Positions 1 to 9,314 of a stretch of 12,941 nt of DNA are shown here, piece after piece. Below the pieces are notes generated by a model, which saw only the letters and a list, made by a program, of their open reading frames with translations, made no database searches and was not told where the DNA came from. The translations under genes and the position numbers were made by a program. The DNA comes from Clostridia bacterium (lineage in GTDB: Bacteria > Bacillota > Clostridia > Christensenellales > UBA3700). Every line of letters starts with the position of its first letter. The stretch's first letter is position 1. The DNA is taken from NCBI GenBank assembly GCA_900772745.1, contig CAAGRV010000038.1, positions 1 to 12,941 of the forward strand, given 5' to 3'.

Positions 1-3000
1 ATGTTCTCTATCACCAGCTTTATTCAAAACTGGGCGGTATCCAACAACCCTGTCGGGGAGCGATTCGAATTTGGTCGCCGTGCGACATACGCAGTCAACG
101 AATATACATTCACGGGGCTCAAAGGCGATGACCAAGTCACCGTTAGCTTTGACATTGTGGAGCAAAACGACAATAATAAGGTTGCAGGCGAGGGAGCAAA
201 CGTAGGTTTCTACAAAGCAAGAGTGAAATCTATCCTAACAGATAACTACGGCAACTATAAGTTGTTGGCGGGATCTTCTCTTGTGGTAAATTCCAAAACA
301 ATGGAGATTTATCAACAAACTATCACCAAGGATAATGTATTTGCGACAGCAAATCACTATGCTGTAGAATACAGTGACGCAGGCGCAAGCATCGACGAAA
401 ACAACTTCACATATACCATTGTGGTAACCGACAAAGACACTTCCGAAACATATACTGCCAAAGTAGAAGTTGACGCAAATGCTAGCAACTTCCAAATCGG
501 TATAGACACAGCTTGGGCAAGCTCTCAAAAGGATATTGGTATATACAACATAAAGGCTACCATATCTTTGACTGGCAGTGGCAACTACAAACTTGAAGGC
601 ACGGTTGTCAAAGAATTTATGTTGAACAAGACTTCGACAGCCAAGACAGAGTTCGCTATCGTGCCTATCGCTACCACAATGGTAAGCGTGCACAAGGTAT
701 ATGACGGCACAACTTTGCTCGACCCAAATATCCCAGTTACTATGGCAGACAACTTCCCAGCGACCGACAAAGTCCTCGGTCAGTTTGGAAGCCCTAACGT
801 CAACGTTGACGGTGACAAGAGCGTACCATTTATCTTTGATACCCAAACGTTCAGTTATTATCCAACGGGAGCAACAACTCGAACAACGGTTTATCGCATC
901 AAAGTAGGCGAGAGTGCCAGTCTTTCCAATTACTATATATCTGACGGAACAACAAGCACGCCGACTATCACAGGACATGCATGGATTCTTCCACAGCAAG
1001 TAGAGATTGTGTTTGAAGCGGAAAAAGAGTACGATGGCACAACCGAGTTCTTGGGCGGTATCAAAGTTAAGAAGTTGAATTCAGAAGAAACAATCGACGT
1101 AAAAGTATCGGGAGGTTTCGAAGACCGCAACGCAGGGGACAACAAAAAATACACCATTGAAACAAAAGAGTGGAAGTCTCCTATCGGCAACGAAACATAC
1201 TATTTGCTCGACAACAAAAATCAACAAAATAGTAGCGCCAACAATTATTGTATTGACAAAGACAAGGCGTCCAACACCAACGGCAAAATCACCAAGCGTG
1301 TTGTCAAAGCGAACGAGCTCGACAAGTTGGAATTGCTCAAGAAAATTGACGCAACAGACTTCTACAACTTGCTGAATGCAGATGACAAGGTAATCTATGC
1401 GGCAGACAGAACATACACTGTAACCAATCTCCGTGGACATATCAGCCTTGCCAGACCTGACAATGCCCCTGCCGTAACGACCGACTTTGTAAGTGGCAAT
1501 TTGGGTATCAAGCTCCTACACCAGGACGACACTCTCACCACTTATACCATAGAGCTCAACCCAGCGGATGCTCACAATGCGGGCAACTATACCATCACCA
1601 TCACTATCGGAGGCGACAACTATGAAGGCACTATCACCAAGACGTTGACCATTCACCAACAAGTGGTAGAAAGAACCAACTTCAAAGTGTATATGCCAAA
1701 CTTCGAGGGCGTATACGGAACAGGCAACTATCGCAAGCCAAGCCCAACAGGCGAAGGTTTGGAGGTAAGAATTGTTGACAGCTTGGCAGATGGTAATCCA
1801 GCCGTAACGTTCGACGGCGGACAATATCGTATCGAAAGCTATTTGTTCGGCGAGGATAAGGCTACAGAAATAGCAGGCACAAAAGGCTTGTTCATCGGCG
1901 GATACAGAGTATGGGCAAGCAAAGTTGTAGGTACAAGCAACGACAACAACTACGTTAACAACTACGTTATCAATGGAGAACTCACCAACATTGAAATATT
2001 CTTGCCTGATACCCAAACCCCTACCCAATACTTCATCACACCAGCTGACCTAAATGGAGCTTTGGTAAGCGTAGAAAAGACATACGACAGCACCACAGCA
2101 ACAACGAATGCAACGTTCAATATGAGCAGTACGTCATACGAGGTAGGCAACTTCGATGCGACATACGCTAGCGCTAGATCAACCCACAGCGGAGATGGAA
2201 AGACAGCTCTCAACTATGAGGGTATCAACAAAGCAGTCAACTTCACCGTGCAGGCGCACAATCTCAACGGAAAAGATTACTTTGTGGCAACTGGTGGCGG
2301 AGCGCTCACCAACTATCATATCACCACAGCAACCGATACAACAGGAACGCTAGAAAACAAGGCTATCATCAAGAAGTACGTCATCACAACAGGCGACTTT
2401 GTGTACAGTGCAACAGGTGTAGTTGACACAGACAACAGCCAGGCTAGCCAAACTTTGGCAGAACAAACGATAGAGAACGTGACCAAGGACAGCACAGTCA
2501 ACTTCGTCTACTCCAATGCATACAAGTATGGCATAGACAACTTCACTATCACTGGCATCACAGGTTTCAACTTGTTTGAGGGTGACAAGGTGACTGACTT
2601 TGCTTTCGATGCTCTTGTTGCAACTCCAACCGACATAAACGAGCCAGGCAAGATTGTTCAAAACGTTGGCACTTATGAGATTACAATCAAGTCAATCCAA
2701 GCTGACAACTACGAAGTCAACGATGGTCGCAAAGTATGTACTCTCAACATTGTAAAACAACTTGTAAATCCAGACGACGTACAAGTCAACGTTCCGTTCA
2801 TCAACAAGGTATATGACGGACAAAACGTAGCGCCTGCCGAGAGCAACAACTTCAGCTTTGTTATCAAAGACAAGTATTCTGGCGAAGACGCAACAGCCAA
2901 CCAACAAAACACAATAGTATATACTTACTATGATGAAACCGAGGGTGATTTGGGTGTAAACTTCCCAATCAACATTGGCGGATACAAAGTCAAAGTAACG

Positions 3001-6000
3001 GTTACTATTGCGGCAGATATCAGCAAAAACTATGAGTTCGGTGGCAATGATGCAGGCGGCACAATCGTGCGCCTTGCCAACGGCGGTGAAGACGTTTATT
3101 TCATCTTGCCAAAAGAGTTGACGGTTACCAAAGTGCACAAAGAGTATGATGCAACCCAACCAATCAACGCCAATACAACCATCGAGATAGATGAGCAAGG
3201 CTTTGTAGCGGGAGACAATTTCGATACTGTCAAAGGCGCTTTGCAAGGAAAATTTGCCAGCAAAGATATAGTAGAGGAAGGTGGCGACGTTGTATTCACT
3301 GGACTTGATAGTATGCAGTACAAAGATAGCGATGGCAAAACTATGACAGCGTACTATTTGGCAAACACCAACTATACTATCGCAGGGGCGAAAGGCTCGA
3401 ATGTAACAGTCGTGGGAGTAGGTCGCATTACTCCAGCGCGCATTACAATCAACTCTATGACCAAAATGTACGACGGCAACGATCGTATGGTATACGTTGC
3501 GGACAAAGACACCAACAAAACTATCGAAAACGTTACTATCCCAGAGGCTCTCAGACCTTATGACAAGTTTGTCCGCCCAGCAGGTAGATACGACAGCGCA
3601 AACGGATATGGCGTAACCGAGCCAAACAAGATTGACGTATGGCTTGAGTATACAATTTATAAAGATAAAGATAACAATGTAGAGTATTATAAGCTAGTCA
3701 ACAGCGAGAGTGCACCACAGTCCAATGCAAAGAATTATTATGTATGGAAGACGGGCGAGTCTACTCCAACCACCGTGACAAAAGACGGCAAGAATTATGT
3801 CGTATTCGGACAAAAGGGTATCATAACCAAGGTCGACATTTCAGGTGGCACAGGCACTTCAATCGACGACATCAAGATCAACGAGTTCAAGTGGATTGTG
3901 AATGGACAAGATAGATATTTCAACACGACAATCATCTATTCGCAAATTGTCAATTACAATATCCAAAACTTCGGAGCAACTCTCCAACTTATGGATGGTC
4001 AAAATCCAAAAGCTATGACCTATGACGCCGAAAAGAATAAGATAAAGGCAGAGGCAATCGGCGGAGACATATTGTATTTTGACATTCTCATCAAGAAAGG
4101 AGAAAATCCAGTCGAGGGCAATACGGCAAGAGTATATGGTACATACAAAGTAAGCTTGATTCTCGATACTGCATTGACCAACGCCAACGCTCTAAACAAC
4201 TACAACTACAAGAGCGTCGAGTATTCGTTCTCTATCAACAAACAAGCACTTGGCAGTACCAACATTACCAGCATTGTGGTTGAACAAGCGACTTCAATTT
4301 ACAATGGCAATTCCGAGCTTGGAGTAGGCAGTTTCAGTGGCAAGACGGTGACCATAACCGTAAAAGACAACGACGGCTTAGCGCCAAATGAAAAATACAA
4401 TGATGGCAAGTTTGATACAAGCAAACTCAAAATCAGCGCAGTCAAAGAAATGAGCGCTATCAACGCCGGTACATACAGCCCACAAGTTTGGATAAGCGGT
4501 CTTGATGCAGACAACTATAGTCTTGCGACAGGCAGTGACGTCTTTGTTACGGCAAAAGACGCATACAAAGTGAACCCATACGAGATTGACCTATCTCAGC
4601 CACAGAGCGTAACCAAAGATTTTGACGGAACAATCAACTTTGTAAGAGATGGCGTCAACGGCGAAAAGGTTGTCATCGGCTCGACCAGCGTTAATCCAAT
4701 CAATGCTTTGGCGGGCACAAGTCAGCTAGCGTTCGAGGGCAAGGTGATGAACGTCATCGTGGGCAACGAGCCAAACACTTATGCACACTTGCGTGACGGC
4801 GAAAACACACCTATCAATCAAACTATTGCTTGTGGCAACTATGTGATAAAGGGTGCTGATGGCAAAATCAACCTAACACTCACCATCAACCCAACCAACA
4901 ACTTGGTTGCAGAGAGAATTTACACCGACAAGGCAGTAGGCGGTGGCAAAGAAAACCTTATCGAAGTGGCAGTCAGCGGACTTGCAGGATTGGACTTCGC
5001 AAACATTGACAATACCGCAACCACCGAAACGCTCAATGCGGACAACACCGCAAGTGATAACATTGCAAAAGTGATGAAAGCGGCTATCAACGGCTTTGAC
5101 TCAATGCTAGCTTTGACAGCGGACAACATCTATAATGTCCGTGTCATCACCACAACCGATGCGCTAGGTTATAGCACATATACGCTTGTGTTCAGATACA
5201 AGCCACTATCTAGCGACAATATGGATACCGATACTTATACCGACAGATACGTGCTTGCGGTAGCAGGCAATGGCGGTGGATTGTCAACCAACAAGGCAGT
5301 GACTTCAAGCGAACTTGCCGATGGACAAATTGTGGATAACAATATTGTGAACGCAGGCACAGCGGTTGCAACCAAAGAAGATCTTGTCAAGGCTCTTGAA
5401 AAGAACGAAAACATACACTTGACAGCCAACATTTACGACTTCGATGCAAGCGTATTCAAGACAGCTGTCAACTACACAGGCACTCTCCACGGCAATGGTT
5501 ATGTTATCCAACTTGTCGGCGGATTGAACGTTGACGGCAATGTGGGCGGTGCATTCGTTGCAAGCCTTGGGGGCACTATCCAAGACGTCAACTTCAAGTT
5601 CACATCCAGCCAAGTGCTAAATGCAACCGCAACAACGGTAGGATTGATAGCAGGCAAGAGCAATGGGGCGACATTCCTCAACACTTCACTTGATATCATC
5701 TCTACACCAGGCACAACAGCCAACGTGGGCGGATATGTAGGAGAGGCAACGGGCGGTAGCTTCACTCACGCAACCGTGGTATTCAATGCTGTGATGACTG
5801 GCACCAGCGCAGGTTTTGTACATACCGCAACAAGTGCAACGTTCACCAACGTGACCGCCAAGAGTTATGTTAGATTGACAGCAGGTGAAACTTTGGCAAC
5901 TAACAGCTTGGCAGTCAGCACAACCAATACTACATTTGGTGGCGTAATAGATATGGTGGGTATAGCTATGGTAGACAACGATCAAACAATGACCAATGTT

Positions 6001-8691
6001 TACACTATCAATCCAAACGTGACAGGCGCCAATGCAAACCATAAGCTAGAACTTCTAGATCCATACAAAGACGGATTTATAGAATACTTCTTCACCAAGC
6101 ATATCAAGAGTGGTGACAGCACTCACAACAAGGTAGAGAACTTGTCCAACAACAACGAAAAGAACAAGACAATCTACAACTCTTATGGCACAATCGGTGC
6201 TGGCAGTATTCTTGCAATCGAAACACTTGCGCCAAAGGGAAGATTTGTTTGGGAGGCATACAACCACATTGTATTGCCAAATACCAACAAGACCCAAACA
6301 AGCATTGCTATCAACCGCTATGTTGTATTTATGCCAATAGGCACAACACTTCAAGAAAAGTCTTACACGTTGGCAAGAGACACAGCTCAAACAATCGAGT
6401 TCGTGACTGGCGGTACAAATATGTTCGTGGTGGCAATAGGTATCCACGGCGAAACAGCAATTTCTACCGATGCGGCTACTATCAAAGAAGTAGAATATAC
6501 AGGCGCTCCAATCACTCACACCGTCAAGGTTACCGTGGGTAGCGAAGAGCATACCGCACAAGTTACGGGTACAGAAGTGGGCTACTATGATATGATTATC
6601 AAAGAAGTCCAAGGCGATATTGCCACCGACAACATTGTCTTCGATACAGGCTCTCGTACAATCGTGGTAGGTATCCAAGGCGGTACAACACAGGCAGGTG
6701 CAATCCTTATCATCAGACCAAAACAAGAGGCAATCAGCTCAACTTTGAGCAAGGCTTACGACACCACGGCTATTGGTCAAGTGAACACAAGCGTGGGCGG
6801 TAATGTAGTCACCCTTGTAGGTACAATGGGAAAATATGAAAACAATGTCTTCACCCAAGACGGCACTGTCAAGGGAGTGAATGCTATCAGCTTTGCCAAT
6901 ACCCTAGACAACGTAAGACGGGTGCTTGCTAAGAAGAATGCCGACGGCACATACACCTACCAAAAACAACGCTACAACGACAAAGAAAACAAGTATGTCT
7001 ACTCTAATATCCAAATCAAGACGACCAAAGCAGGCGGCGGATATGAGAACAAAAACTTTGGCTCAACCATCGCAATGAGTATGACCGATATGGAACACTT
7101 TATGAATGCGACAGCCCAACTTGTTGACTATGACGTAGCTTGCAAGACAGATGCAGATTTGGCGAACAATACAGACTACGTCGGCGTATATGTGTTTAAC
7201 ATTATGGCATACAAGAACTTGGAAGTGGGCGAAGGAAAACCTTATTTTGACCCAGCCAAAGGCTACTTCTATATGCCTAAGACTATCAAGCTCGACGCTA
7301 TCGAACCTAGCAACAAAGAAAAGTCGACTCGTACATACAACTACGCATTTACTCACGACAGCTTGAAGATTGTGGGCGAGTCAGTACAAAATATCTTTGT
7401 AGGCGAGGAGATGTCAACCGACTTCCAGTTGTACACAGGTACAGGCGTATGTGATGCAAGCGTAAATCCAATCACGGTCAAAGCAACTTACACAGACAAT
7501 CTCGAACAATCATTCCGTGATACTGACTTGTTGCAACCAACACTTACCAAGGGCGAGTACAATGCAGATATTGACAAGTATTTGCCAGTGGATATGACCG
7601 CCACTCAAAAGGCTGATTACCAAGCTTTCAAAGGACAAACAACCGTGGACTATCTCGATGTTCTGCATTATATGATAGGCAAAGGTATCAAATTGACTGA
7701 CGGCAAATACAGCTTTGACAAAGCGACAGCCAACGGACAAAACGACGTTTACAACGAGCTAAGATTGCCAAAGACAATCGACAGCACACGTGATAACAAC
7801 TATATTGTCAACACAGATGAAAAGCCACTTAGACTTAGATACTTCCAAAAGGATAGCAACGGCAAGTTTATTTTGGCAACATACAAAGACGTGTTGATGA
7901 TAGGCAAACAACAAGGCAACAGCGACTACAACACACTCGATTATGTGATGACCAACAATATCAATATGAGATCGACAGTCATCACTCCAATAAGTGCATT
8001 CAGTGGAAGTATCGACGGCAAGAATTTTGTATTGTCCAACTACATTGTCAAGGACGGCAAAGGATTGTTCGCCGATAATATGACAGCGGACGCAAGCGTG
8101 AAGGATATTATCATCGGCAATGTTATCCTTGCAGGCAGTGGCGATATGTCAGCTATCTCAACCAATGCAACAGACAAAGTGACAAATGTTGCAACCGAAG
8201 TGAGAATTGTCACCGACCAAGATACACCAATCAACTATCTAGCTGGCGGAGAACAAAGCTTTGTGACCTATCACCGCCAAGACAACTCCAACAAGAGCGT
8301 AACAACAAGCGTGACTATCACTTACAAGGACACCACAACGCAAGAGCTTAATAAGATTGATGTAAGCAAGACCAAGCCTATCACAGTGGCGTATATTGAA
8401 GCACTCGGCACAGGCTGGTTCGGCGGAGGGGCAAGCGCAAGGGAAAACTGGACAGCATTTATGAACAAGTTTGTACTTGCAGGCACTGATCTCGAAGTCA
8501 AGTTCGTTGAAACAAAAGATGAGAGCGGTACTACAACTACCGACTACAAGGCAACATTGGACAACTTCCGCAACAAGTGGGGCTGGTTGAATATCTGCCC
8601 ATGGATAACCCCATCGCAAGACCCTGACAGTATCTTGTCACCAACCAAGTACAACACAGCGAGCGCCCCAGATCCAACCCCAGCACCATAA
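1..8691 (+). CDS. Giant YDG/MBG-type repeat surface protein (probably 5'-partial)
   Basis: The open frame runs 2896 codons from the left edge to a TAA at 8689-8691. The ATG at base 1 is probably not the real start: there is no visible ribosome site, no signal peptide follows, and residues about 37-50 (FTGLKGDDQVTVSF) look like the middle of a repeat module. Recurring anchors of the form (V/T)xKxYDGT occur near residues 234, 344, 695, 938, 1049, 1157, 1434, 1541 and 2253, several about 107-111 residues apart. Between them are segments like GxYxxxxxxxxxNYxG ending in a hydrophobic strand, as at 531-555 and 894-925. This is the pattern of YDG and MBG domains of bacterial surface proteins. Residues about 1781-1961 and 2641-2745 instead carry G-rich strands (GTLHGNGYVIQL, FSGSIDGKNFVLSNY) resembling GLUG or beta-helix repeats. 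The protein is rich in N, T, D and K and poor in cysteine. The C-terminus ends in a proline-rich tail (APDPTPAP) with no LPXTG motif or membrane segment. A role in adhesion or as a cell-surface scaffold is inferred; the ligand is unknown. Confidence 0.85.
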   Translation: MFSITSFIQNWAVSNNPVGERFEFGRRATYAVNEYTFTGLKGDDQVTVSFDIVEQNDNNKVAGEGANVGFYKARVKSILTDNYGNYKLLAGSSLVVNSKTMEIYQQTITKDNVFATANHYAVEYSDAGASIDENNFTYTIVVTDKDTSETYTAKVEVDANASNFQIGIDTAWASSQKDIGIYNIKATISLTGSGNYKLEGTVVKEFMLNKTSTAKTEFAIVPIATTMVSVHKVYDGTTLLDPNIPVTMADNFPATDKVLGQFGSPNVNVDGDKSVPFIFDTQTFSYYPTGATTRTTVYRIKVGESASLSNYYISDGTTSTPTITGHAWILPQQVEIVFEAEKEYDGTTEFLGGIKVKKLNSEETIDVKVSGGFEDRNAGDNKKYTIETKEWKSPIGNETYYLLDNKNQQNSSANNYCIDKDKASNTNGKITKRVVKANELDKLELLKKIDATDFYNLLNADDKVIYAADRTYTVTNLRGHISLARPDNAPAVTTDFVSGNLGIKLLHQDDTLTTYTIELNPADAHNAGNYTITITIGGDNYEGTITKTLTIHQQVVERTNFKVYMPNFEGVYGTGNYRKPSPTGEGLEVRIVDSLADGNPAVTFDGGQYRIESYLFGEDKATEIAGTKGLFIGGYRVWASKVVGTSNDNNYVNNYVINGELTNIEIFLPDTQTPTQYFITPADLNGALVSVEKTYDSTTATTNATFNMSSTSYEVGNFDATYASARSTHSGDGKTALNYEGINKAVNFTVQAHNLNGKDYFVATGGGALTNYHITTATDTTGTLENKAIIKKYVITTGDFVYSATGVVDTDNSQASQTLAEQTIENVTKDSTVNFVYSNAYKYGIDNFTITGITGFNLFEGDKVTDFAFDALVATPTDINEPGKIVQNVGTYEITIKSIQADNYEVNDGRKVCTLNIVKQLVNPDDVQVNVPFINKVYDGQNVAPAESNNFSFVIKDKYSGEDATANQQNTIVYTYYDETEGDLGVNFPINIGGYKVKVTVTIAADISKNYEFGGNDAGGTIVRLANGGEDVYFILPKELTVTKVHKEYDATQPINANTTIEIDEQGFVAGDNFDTVKGALQGKFASKDIVEEGGDVVFTGLDSMQYKDSDGKTMTAYYLANTNYTIAGAKGSNVTVVGVGRITPARITINSMTKMYDGNDRMVYVADKDTNKTIENVTIPEALRPYDKFVRPAGRYDSANGYGVTEPNKIDVWLEYTIYKDKDNNVEYYKLVNSESAPQSNAKNYYVWKTGESTPTTVTKDGKNYVVFGQKGIITKVDISGGTGTSIDDIKINEFKWIVNGQDRYFNTTIIYSQIVNYNIQNFGATLQLMDGQNPKAMTYDAEKNKIKAEAIGGDILYFDILIKKGENPVEGNTARVYGTYKVSLILDTALTNANALNNYNYKSVEYSFSINKQALGSTNITSIVVEQATSIYNGNSELGVGSFSGKTVTITVKDNDGLAPNEKYNDGKFDTSKLKISAVKEMSAINAGTYSPQVWISGLDADNYSLATGSDVFVTAKDAYKVNPYEIDLSQPQSVTKDFDGTINFVRDGVNGEKVVIGSTSVNPINALAGTSQLAFEGKVMNVIVGNEPNTYAHLRDGENTPINQTIACGNYVIKGADGKINLTLTINPTNNLVAERIYTDKAVGGGKENLIEVAVSGLAGLDFANIDNTATTETLNADNTASDNIAKVMKAAINGFDSMLALTADNIYNVRVITTTDALGYSTYTLVFRYKPLSSDNMDTDTYTDRYVLAVAGNGGGLSTNKAVTSSELADGQIVDNNIVNAGTAVATKEDLVKALEKNENIHLTANIYDFDASVFKTAVNYTGTLHGNGYVIQLVGGLNVDGNVGGAFVASLGGTIQDVNFKFTSSQVLNATATTVGLIAGKSNGATFLNTSLDIISTPGTTANVGGYVGEATGGSFTHATVVFNAVMTGTSAGFVHTATSATFTNVTAKSYVRLTAGETLATNSLAVSTTNTTFGGVIDMVGIAMVDNDQTMTNVYTINPNVTGANANHKLELLDPYKDGFIEYFFTKHIKSGDSTHNKVENLSNNNEKNKTIYNSYGTIGAGSILAIETLAPKGRFVWEAYNHIVLPNTNKTQTSIAINRYVVFMPIGTTLQEKSYTLARDTAQTIEFVTGGTNMFVVAIGIHGETAISTDAATIKEVEYTGAPITHTVKVTVGSEEHTAQVTGTEVGYYDMIIKEVQGDIATDNIVFDTGSRTIVVGIQGGTTQAGAILIIRPKQEAISSTLSKAYDTTAIGQVNTSVGGNVVTLVGTMGKYENNVFTQDGTVKGVNAISFANTLDNVRRVLAKKNADGTYTYQKQRYNDKENKYVYSNIQIKTTKAGGGYENKNFGSTIAMSMTDMEHFMNATAQLVDYDVACKTDADLANNTDYVGVYVFNIMAYKNLEVGEGKPYFDPAKGYFYMPKTIKLDAIEPSNKEKSTRTYNYAFTHDSLKIVGESVQNIFVGEEMSTDFQLYTGTGVCDASVNPITVKATYTDNLEQSFRDTDLLQPTLTKGEYNADIDKYLPVDMTATQKADYQAFKGQTTVDYLDVLHYMIGKGIKLTDGKYSFDKATANGQNDVYNELRLPKTIDSTRDNNYIVNTDEKPLRLRYFQKDSNGKFILATYKDVLMIGKQQGNSDYNTLDYVMTNNINMRSTVITPISAFSGSIDGKNFVLSNYIVKDGKGLFADNMTADASVKDIIIGNVILAGSGDMSAISTNATDKVTNVATEVRIVTDQDTPINYLAGGEQSFVTYHRQDNSNKSVTTSVTITYKDTTTQELNKIDVSKTKPITVAYIEALGTGWFGGGASARENWTAFMNKFVLAGTDLEVKFVETKDESGTTTTDYKATLDNFRNKWGWLNICPWITPSQDPDSILSPTKYNTASAPDPTPAP

Positions 8692-8693
8692 AC

Positions 8694-8721
8694 AAAAGCT
8701 CCCAATCAAGGGAGCTTTTTT
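8694..8721 (+). terminator. Intrinsic terminator of the giant protein gene
   Basis: GCTCCC (8698-8703) pairs with GGGAGC (8710-8715) around a 6-nt loop. The upstream A-run pairs with the following T-run (8716-8721). It starts three bases after the stop codon, so it clearly ends this transcript. Confidence 0.93.
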
Positions 8722-8821
8722 GTAGTCAAGAGTAGGCAGGCTTATTGTGGAAAATTTCTAACTAGTAATTGGAAAGTTGATAGCAACTAAGTAAATAGAA
8801 GAAATCAATCAATCGGATAAC
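8722..8821. other. Intergenic spacer with no gene seen
   Basis: No supported gene or strong signal is visible here. A small AGTTG/CAACT hairpin lies near 8775-8788. AATCAATC at 8803-8810 is mirrored by GATTGATT at 9023-9030 on the far side of the adjacent repeat element, so the inverted symmetry of that element may extend into this spacer. Confidence 0.5.
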
Positions 8822-9006
8822 TATCCATATGAACGGCTGCCTTGTGTAAAGGGAGCTGTCTAGTCCAAAGGGTAACGACGACTAGACTGAGGGGATAAGA
8901 ATTATTGCAAAAAGTAGAGTTTAGACAATCCCTATCGTCTAGTTTCCGCACAAGTGCTACAACTAGCCACTGCCCTTTATCTAAGGGACAGTCTTTTATA
9001 TGGATA
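8822..9006. mobile_element. MITE-like inverted-repeat element (repeat copy A)
   Basis: The element is bounded by a perfect 9-bp inverted repeat, TATCCATAT (8822-8830) and ATATGGATA (8998-9006). The outermost TA on each side could be a TA target duplication, as in IS630/Tc1-type elements; this is inference. Imperfect pairing continues inward: the left segment 8835-8865 resembles the reverse complement of 8960-8993, including TAAAGGG and CTAGT blocks. Inside lies GGGAGCTG (8851-8858), an 8-bp stem GTCTAGTC (8858-8865) pairing with GACTAGAC (8880-8887), then TGAGGGG. No coding capacity is credible. Two related stem-loops follow downstream. Confidence 0.6.
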
Positions 9007-9063
9007 TATAAAATAGAGTGATGATTGATTGTTACTTTGTAGATTGGCGCAAAGCGATAGCAG

Positions 9064-9113
9064 GACAATCCCTCAGTCTTGTTTTCGCTTTCAGCTCCAA
9101 CAAGCCAGCTCCC
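9064..9113 (-). repeat. Structured intergenic repeat, copy B
   Basis: On the minus strand this reads GGGAGCTG, then an arm GGCTTGTT (9099-9106), a loop, AACAAGAC (9076-9083) and TGAGGGATTGT. Seven of eight arm positions pair. The flanks match copies A and C, but the stem sequence is different. The copy is inverted relative to them. Confidence 0.6.
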
Positions 9114-9162
9114 GCTGCACTACGGTGGCCTTTTTATAAGGATATTATTTATCCGTAGAAGA

Positions 9163-9283
9163 GAGCGCCCCTTATGGTAAGGGGAGCTGTTTTTGTATCA
9201 GCTTTGCTGAACAAAAACTGAGGGGACTAAGAATTCTTGCAATAAGCGACTGTTGGACTGAAGGGATAACATTAAAAACCAAC
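9163..9283 (+). repeat. Structured intergenic repeat, copy C
   Basis: The copy opens with a CCCCTTA/TAAGGGG hairpin (9168-9184) running into GGGGAGCTG. It continues with a long hairpin: GTTTTTGT (9189-9196) pairs with ACAAAAAC (9211-9218), and inside it TCAGC (9198-9202) pairs with GCTGA (9206-9210). TGAGGGG follows at 9219-9225. The first 22 bases, 9163-9184, recur exactly at 12168-12189. The right end abuts a second hairpin that doubles as the terminator of the hexosaminidase gene. Confidence 0.6.
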
Positions 9284-9310
9284 AAAAAGCCCCCTTATGA
9301 CAAGGGAGCT
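9284..9310 (-). terminator. Intrinsic terminator of the GH20 gene
   Basis: Read on the minus strand, AGCTCCCTT pairs with AAGGGGGCT (9 bp with one G-U) around a 5-nt loop, followed by a T-run (complement of A at 9284-9288). It begins four bases after the stop codon of the hexosaminidase gene. Its sequence resembles the ends of the local repeats, so the repeat may have supplied the terminator. Confidence 0.9.
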
Positions 9311-9314
9311 CTCT

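Noticed and set aside
235..8619. Many minus-strand open frames of 60-254 codons inside the giant gene
   Set aside because: They lie antisense to a strong continuous coding frame. Their translations are Cys/Val/Ser-rich without domains, which is typical of the complement of a T/N/A-rich repeat gene.
8805..9068. Minus-strand frame of 87 codons between the giant gene and the hexosaminidase gene
   Set aside because: It spans the inverted-repeat element and its flanks, has no ribosome site, and shows no recognisable protein features.
8822..9310. Possible CRISPR array
   Set aside because: The copies are irregularly spaced, in both orientations, with varying stems and no uniform spacers or cas genes.
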